37,738 bases of DNA, from contig CANNJE010000017.1 of assembly GCA_947504605.1 (NCBI GenBank), positions 1 through 37,738 on the forward strand, given 5' to 3'. Positions 1 to 8,083 of the stretch are shown piece by piece. Positions within the stretch are counted from its first letter, which is position 1, and each line of letters begins with the position of its first letter. Both the position numbers and the translations under genes were made by a program. The notes below the pieces were generated by a model. The model was not told where the DNA came from, did not search any database, and saw nothing but the letters and a program-made list of their open reading frames with translations. Source of the stretch: Chitinophagaceae bacterium. Its GTDB lineage: Bacteria > Bacteroidota > Bacteroidia > Chitinophagales > Chitinophagaceae.

Positions 1-235
1 ATTTTTTTTCACCATCCAAAACAGGGAAATTAATTCCTTTTAAAACGATACTTTTATTTATAACAAGATTTTGTTCTTTATAAACACCTTCTTCTACTAA
101 AATAGTATCACCAGCAGATGCAATATTAAGCGCTGCCGTTATTTTTTTACATGCACGGGTTGGACCAACAAGAATAGTATTGGCAGAAACTATATAAAAA
201 AAAAGAAGGCTTAATATGGTAAAACAAATTCTCAC
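1..235 (-). CDS. nosD: NosD-like periplasmic copper-insertion protein (N-terminal part, runs off window)
   Basis: The visible 78 residues begin with a hydrophobic export signal (ICFTILSLLFFYIVSA). They continue into a right-handed beta-helix type repeat: an ITAALNIASAGDTILVEEG stretch followed by GVYKEQNLVINKSIVLKG and a PVLDGE motif, as seen at the N-terminus of NosD. NosD works with the NosFY ABC transporter to mature the copper centres of N2O reductase in the periplasm. I chose a GTG start at 235-233 because it overlaps the stop of the upstream nosL fusion (GTGA), which implies translational coupling, and no ATG is available in frame. The C-terminal part and presumably nosF and nosY lie outside the window. 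The identity rests on this short segment plus operon context. Confidence 0.75.
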   Translation of the reverse strand, partial: MRICFTILSLLFFYIVSANTILVGPTRACKKITAALNIASAGDTILVEEGVYKEQNLVINKSIVLKGINFPVLDGEKK

Positions 236-1254
236 TTCTGCATATCCTCCCATGAAATTTTATAACCCTTAAAAATTGGCAACAATTGAATAAGGCTATC
301 TTCATTACTGAATGCTGCAATATTTCCGTTCATCGGACTTTTTAAACCCGGACTATGTAAAAAATAGGCATTGTCAATATTTATCAATTCATTTGGGCTG
401 CTAAAATTGGTAAAGTAAACCCCTGCTATATCCTGTTTTTTTATTTTATTAGCATTTAAGAAACTAACCACACAATGATTATCATCAAATTTATAAACTT
501 TGCCTTTTTTAGTTACAATCTCTGCCCCAAACCTGTTATCACTAATGGTCATTTTACAAAAATCACAGTTATCCTGACCGATACGTATGGCTTGCGGCTC
601 AGTGCTGCAGCTACTTAATGATAAAATAAAACATCCTAAAAAGAGCATAGGCAGAATATTAGTAGGGTTATTTTTTTTCTTATTCTTTCTCCATTCAAAT
701 AACACAACAAAAAGGAGCGTAGCTCCTACAGCAATAAATATCCATCCTCCAATATCTGGCATAGAATAGGCTCCAAAATTCAGCAATTGTTTAAATCCTA
801 TTAGTGGCGGCTGGTAGGCCATTCCCGGAACAATTATAGCAGCATCCGGACTTAAATTATGGCCATAATCATACTCCCATCTCCAAAAATCATACATGGC
901 TAAAACTCCAAAACTTACGAACATAAAAAACAGCACGTAAAGCCATTTTCTTTTTGCCACTAGGCCAGTTACAATAAAAAATAATGCAAAAAAAGGAATG
1001 ATATACGGCAATATTGTGAATTCAATAAAATCGGCTGTATGCAGTGTTTTCATGCCGATATAATGATTAAGGCCATTGATGATATCAACGTTACCACCTA
1101 TTTTATCCGGAAAAATTAGTAGTCGCAATCCTTCTGGGTATTGCGGTGCATCCAGATCAATACGCCATAAAGGAACAAATAAAACAGCTACTAAAGCAAG
1201 TCCGCATAGTACCAGTAAAAATCTAACCCAGGGTTTCAACTTATCCGTCTTCAT
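232..1254 (-). CDS. nosL: Membrane domain fused to NosL copper chaperone
   Basis: A 340-residue protein with two parts. Residues 1-200 are a membrane domain with about four helices (near 13-31, 80-100, 105-125 and 168-187) and the soluble motifs APQYPEGL and INGLNHYIGM. Residues about 217-340 are NosL, the Cu(I)-binding chaperone for N2O reductase, with C230-x2-C233-K-M235 as candidate copper ligands. Between them lies LFLGCFILSLSSC (Cys216), which looks like the lipoprotein signal of a stand-alone NosL but is now internal, so it probably acts as a fifth helix or is still cleaved. It sits downstream of nosZ beyond a terminator hairpin, and its stop overlaps the nosD start. The NosL assignment is firm; the role of the N-terminal domain is unknown to me. 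Confidence 0.88.
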   Translation of the reverse strand: MKTDKLKPWVRFLLVLCGLALVAVLFVPLWRIDLDAPQYPEGLRLLIFPDKIGGNVDIINGLNHYIGMKTLHTADFIEFTILPYIIPFFALFFIVTGLVAKRKWLYVLFFMFVSFGVLAMYDFWRWEYDYGHNLSPDAAIIVPGMAYQPPLIGFKQLLNFGAYSMPDIGGWIFIAVGATLLFVVLFEWRKNKKKNNPTNILPMLFLGCFILSLSSCSTEPQAIRIGQDNCDFCKMTISDNRFGAEIVTKKGKVYKFDDNHCVVSFLNANKIKKQDIAGVYFTNFSSPNELINIDNAYFLHSPGLKSPMNGNIAAFSNEDSLIQLLPIFKGYKISWEDMQK

Positions 1255-1290
1255 ACTTCAAATTGATTCTATAATTGAAAATATAATAAA

Positions 1291-1324
1291 AAAGGAACAG
1301 GCTTATAAAAAAGCCTGTTCCTTT
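1291..1324 (-). terminator. Intrinsic terminator between nosZ and nosL
   Basis: A perfect 14-bp inverted repeat (1291-1304 with 1311-1324) encloses a 6-nt A/T loop. On the minus strand it is followed by a run of T residues, the classic rho-independent layout. It begins 12 nt after the nosZ stop, inside the nos operon, so it probably lowers nosL-nosD expression relative to cytochrome c and nosZ or stabilises the nosZ mRNA 3' end. Confidence 0.85.
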
Positions 1325-1335
1325 AATGACCATAA

Positions 1336-3327
1336 TTATTTCTTTTTAGCAGTATCAGATACCGGATAATTTTTTCCGGTACTGAATAACAATGGTGTAT
1401 TACTTCCTGCAGGTGAAACCCGCACATAGCCGGTCATTTCCTGATGTAATGCACTACAGAAATCGGTACAATACATCGGAAAAATACCAACCCTATCCGG
1501 AACCCATTTTAAAGTTTGTGTTTCGCCCGGCATGATCAATAACTCGGCATTATTAGCCCCTTTTATGGCAAAGCCATGCGGTACATCCCAATCCTGCTCT
1601 AAGTTGGTAACATGAAAATAAACTTCATCCCCCATTTTTATACCTTCAATATTATCAGGCGTAAGGTGAGAGCGTATAGCTGTCATATACACATGTATTT
1701 TATTGCCTTCACGCACCACTTTTGTTGCACCTTCTCCGTTAGAAAAATACGGGTTTTTATTGTCCTCCATTTTAAAGAACTTCAACGCTTTGTTCTTTAC
1801 CAGCTCGGCAGATATGATCTGCGCATAATGTGGCTCACCAATGGTTGGAAAATCGAGGATCAATTGCATTTTATCTCCACTGATATCAAATAGCTGTGCA
1901 CTCTGGGCCAATTCAGGTCCGGTTGGCAAATACCGATCTTTGGTAATTTTATTATACGCAACCATATATTTGGCATCAGGTGTTTTGGTATCACCACCGG
2001 CTACGCATAAGTGACCTACAGAATAATAAGTTGGTACCCTGTCTACTACTTTTAAATCCTTAATATTCCACTTCACTACTTCAGAAGAAACAAACATAGA
2101 AGTATAGGCATTGCCTTTATTATCAAACTCGGTATGTAAAGGGCCAAGGCCTGGTTTCTTTACTTCGCCATATAAAACAGACTCGTATTTTAAAATGGGC
2201 ACACCATCAAAATCGCCAATAAAATCTTTTGCAGCAATGGCTTTTTGAAGTTTATCGAAACTAAAAACCGGAATTAATGCAGCCAGTTTTCCACTACCTA
2301 CAATGTATTCGCCAGTAGGGCTTACATCGCAACCGTGTGGTGATTTAGGACATGGGAAAAAATAACAGATCTCTTTCAGGTCCTTTGCATCAAGCACAAT
2401 AACTTCTGTTTTAATTTCGGATGTTGCAGAATGTGTTACATCACTGTATGTATTATGTGCATACCTTACGGCTTGTTTTCTTCCCTTTCCGGCTTTTAGA
2501 TATTCTTCAGCTTTTTTCCAGTTTACAGCCATAATAAAATCTTTATCTTTCTGTGACGCATTTACTTCAAGCAAAGTATTAGCCTGTTCTGTATTATAAC
2601 AAGAGAAGAAGAACCAACCATGTGAAACCCCTTTACCAGCCCGGCTCAGATCGAAATTAACGCCTGGGCATTGGATTTGGAATGCCAAATCCAATTTACC
2701 ATTTTCTTTGGCCACACTGATAAAACTTAAAGTGCCTTTAAAATTTTGTTTGTAAGTATTGATGGGAACATCACCATTTTTATCATCCGGTGGTACACTA
2801 AAACGCGTTCCGGCAACTACATATTCTGTATTTTCTGTAATAAACGGCGATGAGTGATTACCACCACTGTTTGGCAATTCAATGATTTCTGCGGTTCTAA
2901 AAGTACTTAAATCGATACGGGCAACCCTTGGGGTATTATTGGCATTACCAAATGCCCAACGACCATCATAATCACCATTGGTTTTCGACATTTGAACGTG
3001 ATGCAGATCATCCCAAGGAACAAAACCATGAGATGTGTTTAACATCGGTTTTGTTTCTTCACTAAAACCATAACCTTTTTCAGGATCTACAGAAAAAACG
3101 GGAATAACACGCAATAGACGACCCGAAGGCAAACCATAAGCACTCATTTGTCCGCTAAAACCACCCGAAACAAAATTATAATATTCATCGTATTTACCAG
3201 GGGCTACATATGATTTGGCTGCAGCATCTCCACTTACTGCAGAACCTATATCTTTTGGCTTACAGGAACTAAACCCTGCAAACAATACAATGGCTAAGAC
3301 CATCGCTGCAACTACATTTTTTTCCAT
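1336..3327 (-). CDS. nosZ: Nitrous-oxide reductase, clade II
   Basis: NosZ reduces N2O to N2 in the periplasm, the last step of denitrification. The 663-residue protein has the N-terminal beta-propeller that carries the CuZ cluster, with a conserved DDLHH segment and further histidines. The C-terminal cupredoxin domain has the CuA motif C620-x3-C624-x3-H628-x2-M631. The leader (AAMVLAIVLFAGFSSC) is a Sec-type signal without a twin-arginine motif, which is diagnostic for clade II enzymes; the Cys may be lipidated, although Phe at -3 is unusual for a lipobox. It is preceded by the cytochrome c gene (88-nt gap) and followed by a terminator and then nosL. The operon is probably under Crp/Fnr control through the divergent promoter region. 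Confidence 0.97.
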   Translation of the reverse strand: MEKNVVAAMVLAIVLFAGFSSCKPKDIGSAVSGDAAAKSYVAPGKYDEYYNFVSGGFSGQMSAYGLPSGRLLRVIPVFSVDPEKGYGFSEETKPMLNTSHGFVPWDDLHHVQMSKTNGDYDGRWAFGNANNTPRVARIDLSTFRTAEIIELPNSGGNHSSPFITENTEYVVAGTRFSVPPDDKNGDVPINTYKQNFKGTLSFISVAKENGKLDLAFQIQCPGVNFDLSRAGKGVSHGWFFFSCYNTEQANTLLEVNASQKDKDFIMAVNWKKAEEYLKAGKGRKQAVRYAHNTYSDVTHSATSEIKTEVIVLDAKDLKEICYFFPCPKSPHGCDVSPTGEYIVGSGKLAALIPVFSFDKLQKAIAAKDFIGDFDGVPILKYESVLYGEVKKPGLGPLHTEFDNKGNAYTSMFVSSEVVKWNIKDLKVVDRVPTYYSVGHLCVAGGDTKTPDAKYMVAYNKITKDRYLPTGPELAQSAQLFDISGDKMQLILDFPTIGEPHYAQIISAELVKNKALKFFKMEDNKNPYFSNGEGATKVVREGNKIHVYMTAIRSHLTPDNIEGIKMGDEVYFHVTNLEQDWDVPHGFAIKGANNAELLIMPGETQTLKWVPDRVGIFPMYCTDFCSALHQEMTGYVRVSPAGSNTPLLFSTGKNYPVSDTAKKK

Positions 3328-3415
3328 CTTTTTTTATTTATTGGTTAGATATGAAGCAATGTTCACACATAAAGATTTTTTAATAATGCATGAACACTCC
3401 GTTTACAAAATGCGA

Positions 3416-3898
3416 TTATTTAACGCCATCATTTTTACGCAAGAATTCATACACGTGTCTTGCATCATCATCTGTCAGATTCTGATTAGGCATACGAACC
3501 AAACATAATTCCAATAAAGCCTGTACTTTAGGATCCTTATTAATCATGGGATCAGGATTGGTAGCAAAATTCATAACCCATTCTGGAGTATGCCTTCCGG
3601 TAACACCTGTAAATCCCGGACCGACTAATTTTTCATCGGTTAATTTATGACAGCTGGAACATTTAACTGTATAGACTTTTTCACCCTCTATAGCCATTGC
3701 TTGATCAAGTGTGGCCGCTATGGCAACATCTGTAAATTTACCCTCACCCCTAATAGGATCGTAAGAAGGATTATCAGTATTTGTTACTGGTTCTCCGCTA
3801 GATACAGTTGAATTGCTATCTGCTTTTTTCTCTCCGCCACCACAGGAAATTAGGAAAGAAATAAAAAGAACAGCGACAATAATGAACATTTTTTTCAT
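3416..3898 (-). CDS. Mono-haem cytochrome c lipoprotein of the nos operon
   Basis: A 160-residue c-type cytochrome. It has a signal peptide ending at a lipobox-like ISC followed by a Gly/Lys-rich linker, so it is probably membrane-anchored on the periplasmic side. The haem-attachment site is CSSCH, and a likely distal Met ligand lies in VRMPNQNL. It is first in the nos operon, immediately upstream of nosZ, so it probably passes electrons from the respiratory chain to the CuA centre; clade II nos clusters commonly encode such cytochromes. The electron-donor role is inferred from position. Its upstream region carries a tandem 14-bp repeat and a Crp/Fnr-like palindrome shared with the divergent regulator. 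Confidence 0.9.
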   Translation of the reverse strand: MKKMFIIVAVLFISFLISCGGGEKKADSNSTVSSGEPVTNTDNPSYDPIRGEGKFTDVAIAATLDQAMAIEGEKVYTVKCSSCHKLTDEKLVGPGFTGVTGRHTPEWVMNFATNPDPMINKDPKVQALLELCLVRMPNQNLTDDDARHVYEFLRKNDGVK

Positions 3899-3979
3899 AA
3901 TTCTTTATTTAGATTTTATATAGAAACACAAGATTACAAACAGGCAAAAGGTTATTTTATGCGTTGAGTCATATAATAA

Positions 3980-4007
3980 AAAAGAAGCGTAAAAAAAGAA
4001 GCGTAAA
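3980..4007. repeat. Tandem 14-bp direct repeat in the nos promoter region
   Basis: The unit AAAAGAAGCGTAAA occurs twice, perfectly and in tandem (3980-3993, 3994-4007), between the cytochrome c start and the divergent regulator. The phasing and position suggest a binding site for a response regulator or another dimeric activator. No protein can be named from the sequence. Confidence 0.55.
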
Positions 4008-4068
4008 TTTTATCAAAGTATAGATAACCAGTTGATTATAATGATTTTGAGATGAAAAAGTAAAATAG

Positions 4069-4082
4069 ATGATTTAAATCAT
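4069..4082. promoter_or_regulatory. Crp/Fnr-type operator between nos operon and regulator gene
   Basis: A perfect 14-bp palindrome, ATGATTTAAATCAT, matches the Fnr consensus TTGAT-N4-ATCAA except at the two outermost bases, and contains the core TGA-N6-TCA. Its centre is 72.5 bp before the regulator ATG at 4148 and 58.5 bp from the end of a weak -7 element TATCTTCA (4127-4134). On the other side it is about 177 bp before the cytochrome c start, so it could serve both divergent promoters. The same core recurs before many genes at 20.8-30.8 kb. Confidence 0.6.
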
Positions 4083-4147
4083 ACTCTTTGATCAAATTAG
4101 TCATACTTAAAAAAATACTGATAAGTTATCTTCATCTAAAAACTGTT

Positions 4148-4744
4148 ATGATTTTAGACGAAGACCTGCTGTTGGCATGTGGAGCCACTTACAAAAAGCT
4201 CAAAGTAGGCGAGATCGTTTTTACTGAAGGTAGCATCTGCAGTTTTTACCATCAGTTGGTAAGTGGTAGGGTAAAATGGGCAAATTTTAATGATGAAGGA
4301 AAAGAATTTATACAAACTATTGTAGAGCCCGGAGAAAGCTTTGGCGAACTTCCGCTTTTTGACGACAAGCCTTATGCTGCGGATGCCATGGCGGTTGAAG
4401 ATTCCATTGTCCTCAGACTACATAAACCTGTTTTTTTAAATTTATTAAAAGATTCGCCTGAACTGCATTTTTCCTTTAGCCGTTTATTGGCTGAAAAAGT
4501 TAGATATGAATTTCTTTTACTAAAAACCATATCCACCGAAGAGCCAGAAAAATGTATCGGCATTCTTTTAGATTATCTCAAAAATAATAATAAACATTTC
4601 TGCAAGGAATGCAATCAGCTTAAACTTACAAGACAACAGATAGCTAATATGACGGGGCTTAGGGTTGAGACTGTGATCAGAGCATTGCGTAACATGCATG
4701 ATAAGGGGAAAGTTGTTATCAGCAAGGGGAAAGTTTTCTACTGA
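4148..4744 (+). CDS. Crp/Fnr-family transcriptional regulator
   Basis: A 198-residue regulator with an N-terminal cyclic-nucleotide-binding-fold beta-roll (VGEIVFTEGS to PGESFGELPLFDD), a long dimer helix, and a C-terminal winged helix (LTRQQIANMTGLRVETVIRAL). There is no Cys cluster of the E. coli Fnr type in the N-terminal part. The two cysteines CKEC near the wing domain are in an unusual place and could sense redox state or metal. I chose the ATG at 4148 rather than an in-frame TTG at 4088, because the earlier start would extend past the usual family N-terminus and lies close to the operator. Divergence from the nos operon suggests control of N2O reduction, and the palindrome at 4069-4082 suggests autoregulation. 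The effector is unknown. Confidence 0.9.
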   Translation: MILDEDLLLACGATYKKLKVGEIVFTEGSICSFYHQLVSGRVKWANFNDEGKEFIQTIVEPGESFGELPLFDDKPYAADAMAVEDSIVLRLHKPVFLNLLKDSPELHFSFSRLLAEKVRYEFLLLKTISTEEPEKCIGILLDYLKNNNKHFCKECNQLKLTRQQIANMTGLRVETVIRALRNMHDKGKVVISKGKVFY

Positions 4745-4805
4745 TTTATGATTACAGTCATATGAAATTAAATTATCCACCCGGTACTTTGTATAAAATT
4801 TAATC

Positions 4806-6032
4806 ATGTTTATACAACGCTGGCTGCGTTTTTGTTTTTTCAATCTCTTAATTGTTGCTATACTTGGCATTCTTTTAAGGTACAAGATTGCCTTTTCACT
4901 TCCCTTTATAGATCAGAAATATGTATTGCATAGTCATTCACATTTTGCATTTACAGGTTGGATTACACAAACTTTATTGGTATTGCTGGTACAGTATTTA
5001 TATGAGCATAACCTATTCAATTCTATTTTAAAATACAGATATCTTTTACTTTTAAATCTTATTTCGGCCTATGGGATGCTGGTAAGCTTCATTTTACAGG
5101 GATATGGTTTTTACTCAATCAGTTTTTCAACGCTATCAATTATTGTGGCTTTTATTTTCGCTTTTCAATATTGGAAAGATTTAAGAATTATACCCAATCC
5201 CGGAATAACCCATCATTGGTTTAAAGCTGCATTGGTATTTAATTTGATGTCATCTGTTGGAGCAGTCAGTTTGGCAATTGTAATGGCATTAAAACTTACT
5301 AGTCTTAAAATCTATCTATCCTCTGTTTTTTATTTTTTACACTTTCAATACAATGGCTGGTTCTTTTTTGTATGCATGGGATTATTTTTTTATCATTCTG
5401 GATTAAATCAAAATAAACTAGCAAAAATAATCTTTTGGCTTTTTGCTGCAGCCTGTATACCGGCATATTTTTTATCAGCTTTATGGGCAGCCATTCACCC
5501 CATATTATATTGGATAGTTGTACTTGCAGCATTATCACAAACTGCTGGCTGGATCATTTTTTTAAAACTTATGTTTAGATATAAAGATGATTTAAAAAAT
5601 AAATTTACTATAACAGGGAAGCGGCTATTATTTCTAAGTGGTTTTGCATGCAGTATTAAAATAAGCCTACAACTTTTATCGGTAATTCCATATCTGAGCA
5701 AACTTGCATTTGGCTACAGACCCATTGTGATCGGTTACCTTCATCTTGTTTTGTTAGGCGTGATCAGTTTGTTTTTAATTGGCTATATACTATCATCACA
5801 ATATATTAAAATTTCTAAGTTTACAAACTGGGGTATCGTAATTTTTGTTGCAGGAATATTTTTAAATGAACTGATTCTTATGACACAGGGAATTGCCGCT
5901 ATTTTAGGCATTTGGATTCCTTTTACCAATGAATATTTACTAATTGCCGCTTTGATGTTGTTTACAGGAATGCTGGTTTTAAACCTATCTTTAAAACAAC
6001 CCATACAGATTTGGTATGGTCGGAAAGAATAG
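4806..6032 (+). CDS. Multi-helix His-rich membrane protein resembling haem-copper oxidase subunit I
   Basis: A 408-residue protein with about 11-12 hydrophobic helices. Histidines sit at helix ends where haem-binding respiratory proteins have ligands: H42-S-H44-S-H46 before FAFTGW, HH in PGITHHWF, FLHFQYNGWFF, and GYLHLVLLG. This pattern recalls the subunit I/NorB or NnrS class, but the full set of CuB and haem ligands of a true oxidase is not evident. It starts 61 nt after the Crp/Fnr gene on the same strand and is probably co-transcribed. Position next to nosZ suggests a role in nitrogen-oxide respiration or sensing, but the function is unproven. Confidence 0.7.
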   Translation: MFIQRWLRFCFFNLLIVAILGILLRYKIAFSLPFIDQKYVLHSHSHFAFTGWITQTLLVLLVQYLYEHNLFNSILKYRYLLLLNLISAYGMLVSFILQGYGFYSISFSTLSIIVAFIFAFQYWKDLRIIPNPGITHHWFKAALVFNLMSSVGAVSLAIVMALKLTSLKIYLSSVFYFLHFQYNGWFFFVCMGLFFYHSGLNQNKLAKIIFWLFAAACIPAYFLSALWAAIHPILYWIVVLAALSQTAGWIIFLKLMFRYKDDLKNKFTITGKRLLFLSGFACSIKISLQLLSVIPYLSKLAFGYRPIVIGYLHLVLLGVISLFLIGYILSSQYIKISKFTNWGIVIFVAGIFLNELILMTQGIAAILGIWIPFTNEYLLIAALMLFTGMLVLNLSLKQPIQIWYGRKE

Positions 6033-6236
6033 GTGGGTAAATAATTCTCATGAGAATGATAACTAAAAAAATGATCATTTTCTGCTTATCCCCTTCTTTA
6101 CTTGTTGTTTATCTAAAAAGGACCTCCACGCTATATTGCTCTTTTTTGCTTTCAAGCTAGTCCTATTTTGTACAAATGCTATTCATTACCTTCGGGTATC
6201 AAATGATACAAGCCGCCACACTGTAAAAATTATAAA
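6033..6236. promoter_or_regulatory. Intergenic region with two 14-bp palindromes
   Basis: Two perfect palindromes lie in tandem: ATTCTCATGAGAAT (6044-6057) and AAAATGATCATTTT (6068-6081), centre to centre 24 bp. They follow the membrane-protein gene and precede the carboxylase gene by about 160 bp. A possible promoter for the carboxylase is TTTTG with a downstream TACCTTCG near 6190. They may be operators, but no regulator can be assigned. Confidence 0.4.
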
Positions 6237-7865
6237 ATGAATGTAGAAGCCAATAAAAAGGAAGATGTTTTAAAAATGGCATGGAGCCAGGTTAGACAAA
6301 AGCTGGAAAAAATATATGAAGGCGGAGGTAAAAAAGCAGCAGAAAAACAAAAGGAAAGAAACAAATTAACAGCCAGAGAACGGATAACGTACTTATGTGA
6401 TAAAGATAAACCATTCATAGAACTGGGTGCTTTTGCAGGATATGAAATGTACCAAGAACAGGGAGGTTGCCCTGCCGGAGGCACTGTTAGTGGTGTTGGA
6501 TATGTAAGCGGCAGACAATGTATCATTGTTGCCAATGACCAAACGGTAAAAGCCGGAGCCTGGTTTCCCATCACAGGCAAAAAGAATTTGCGCATGCAGG
6601 AAATTTCGATGGAAAATAAATTACCTGTTATTTACCTTGTAGATAGTGCCGGCGTTTTTCTTCCTATGCAGGATGAAATCTTTCCGGATAAAGAACATTT
6701 TGGAAGAGTTTTTCGCAACAATGCAAAGATGAGTGCAATGGGCATTACCCAAATTGCAGCGGTGATGGGTGCATGTGTGGCAGGGGGTGCTTATCTGCCC
6801 ATTATGAGTGATGAAACATTAATGGTGGAAGGCAACGGTTCTATCTTTCTTGCTGGGCCCTACTTAGTTAAAGCTGCCATTGGCGAAGATATTGATGCTG
6901 AAACTTTGGGAGGTGCCGAGACACATAATGCATTAAGCGGTATTGCCGATTATAAATTCAATTCAGAGCCCGAATGCCTTGACCATATCAAAAAAATGAT
7001 GAGCAAACTAGGTGGTCCTAAAACTGCTGGGTTTGACAGGATTTCAGCGGTTGCTCCCAAACCAGACACAGATGAAATTTACCGGATCATGAGCGAAGGC
7101 AATACAAAGCCTTACGACATGGTAAAAATTATTGAATGTATTACAGATGCCGATAGTTTCGATCAGTTTAAAGAAGAGTATGGCAAAACCATTATTTGCG
7201 GCTATGGTCGAATAGATGGATGGGCCGTGGGAATTGTAGCCAACCAACGGCTAATAGTAAAAAGCAAAAAAGGCGAAATGCAATTGGGCGGAGTAATTTA
7301 TAACGATAGTGCCGACAAAGCAGCAAGGTTCATTATGAACTGTAATCAGAAAAAAATACCATTGGTTTTTTTACAGGATGTAACCGGCTTTATGGTAGGC
7401 AGTCGCAGCGAACATAGTGGCATTATTAAAGATGGCGCAAAAATGGTAAATGCTGTCGCTAATTCTGTTGTACCCAAAATCACAATCATCATTGGCAACA
7501 GTTATGGAGCAGGCAATTATGCCATGTGTGGCAAAGCCTATGACCCACGTTTTATTTATGCATGGCCCACTGCCAAAATTGCTGTAATGGGCGGAGAGCA
7601 GGCTGCCAAAACTTTATTACAGATTCAGGTAGCTGCATTAAAAAGTAAAGGAAAAGAAATTACTCCTGCCGACGAACAAAAAATGTTAAAAGAAATCATA
7701 GACCGCTATAACACCCAAACTACCGCATTTTATGCTGCAGCACGTTTATGGGTAGACGAAATCATAGACCCATCAGCCACCAGACTTGTAATTGCAGAGG
7801 GAATTGCGGCTGCGAATCATAACCCGGAAATTGCGGAGTTCAAAACAGGTGTTTTTCAGGTGTAG
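6237..7865 (+). CDS. Acyl-CoA carboxylase carboxyltransferase (beta) subunit, methylcrotonyl-CoA type
   Basis: A 542-residue biotin-dependent carboxyltransferase with two crotonase-like halves. The N-half has LVDSAGVFLPMQDEIFPD, HFGRVFRN and GACVAGGAYLPIMSDE. The C-half has FLQDVTGFMVG and GNSYGAGNYAMCGKAYDPRF. These motifs match 3-methylcrotonyl-CoA carboxylase beta (leucine catabolism) better than propionyl-CoA carboxylase, and length is normal. It transfers carboxyl from biotin on a separate alpha subunit, which is not in this window. Substrate choice is inferred from motif similarity; a broader acyl-CoA range is possible. It appears monocistronic, with over 200 bp of non-coding DNA on each side. 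Confidence 0.88.
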   Translation: MNVEANKKEDVLKMAWSQVRQKLEKIYEGGGKKAAEKQKERNKLTARERITYLCDKDKPFIELGAFAGYEMYQEQGGCPAGGTVSGVGYVSGRQCIIVANDQTVKAGAWFPITGKKNLRMQEISMENKLPVIYLVDSAGVFLPMQDEIFPDKEHFGRVFRNNAKMSAMGITQIAAVMGACVAGGAYLPIMSDETLMVEGNGSIFLAGPYLVKAAIGEDIDAETLGGAETHNALSGIADYKFNSEPECLDHIKKMMSKLGGPKTAGFDRISAVAPKPDTDEIYRIMSEGNTKPYDMVKIIECITDADSFDQFKEEYGKTIICGYGRIDGWAVGIVANQRLIVKSKKGEMQLGGVIYNDSADKAARFIMNCNQKKIPLVFLQDVTGFMVGSRSEHSGIIKDGAKMVNAVANSVVPKITIIIGNSYGAGNYAMCGKAYDPRFIYAWPTAKIAVMGGEQAAKTLLQIQVAALKSKGKEITPADEQKMLKEIIDRYNTQTTAFYAAARLWVDEIIDPSATRLVIAEGIAAANHNPEIAEFKTGVFQV

Positions 7866-8083
7866 ATTTCTTTTATTCTAATTTCGGTAAAACTATTTTT
7901 AATAATAATACACTTCATTACAAGCAGGAAAGTAAAGCGCTAGGATGCCAACATTAATGATAGTTGCTTCGGATTTTCTGTACAGTTTATGCGAAAAACA
8001 GTCCGACTAATATCCATCTAGAACAAAAATATTTTTTCCCCGTTGTTCATAAAGTTATCTTAGCACCGAAATAATTATACGAA

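Noticed and set aside
4088-4147. Upstream in-frame extension of the Crp/Fnr regulator from a TTG codon
   Set aside because: The ATG at 4148 gives the normal family N-terminus, and the extension lies on the probable promoter, including the TATCTTCA element at 4127-4134.
6230-6595. 121-residue minus-strand frame over the start of the carboxylase gene
   Set aside because: It is antisense to a conserved carboxyltransferase coding region and has no recognisable motif.
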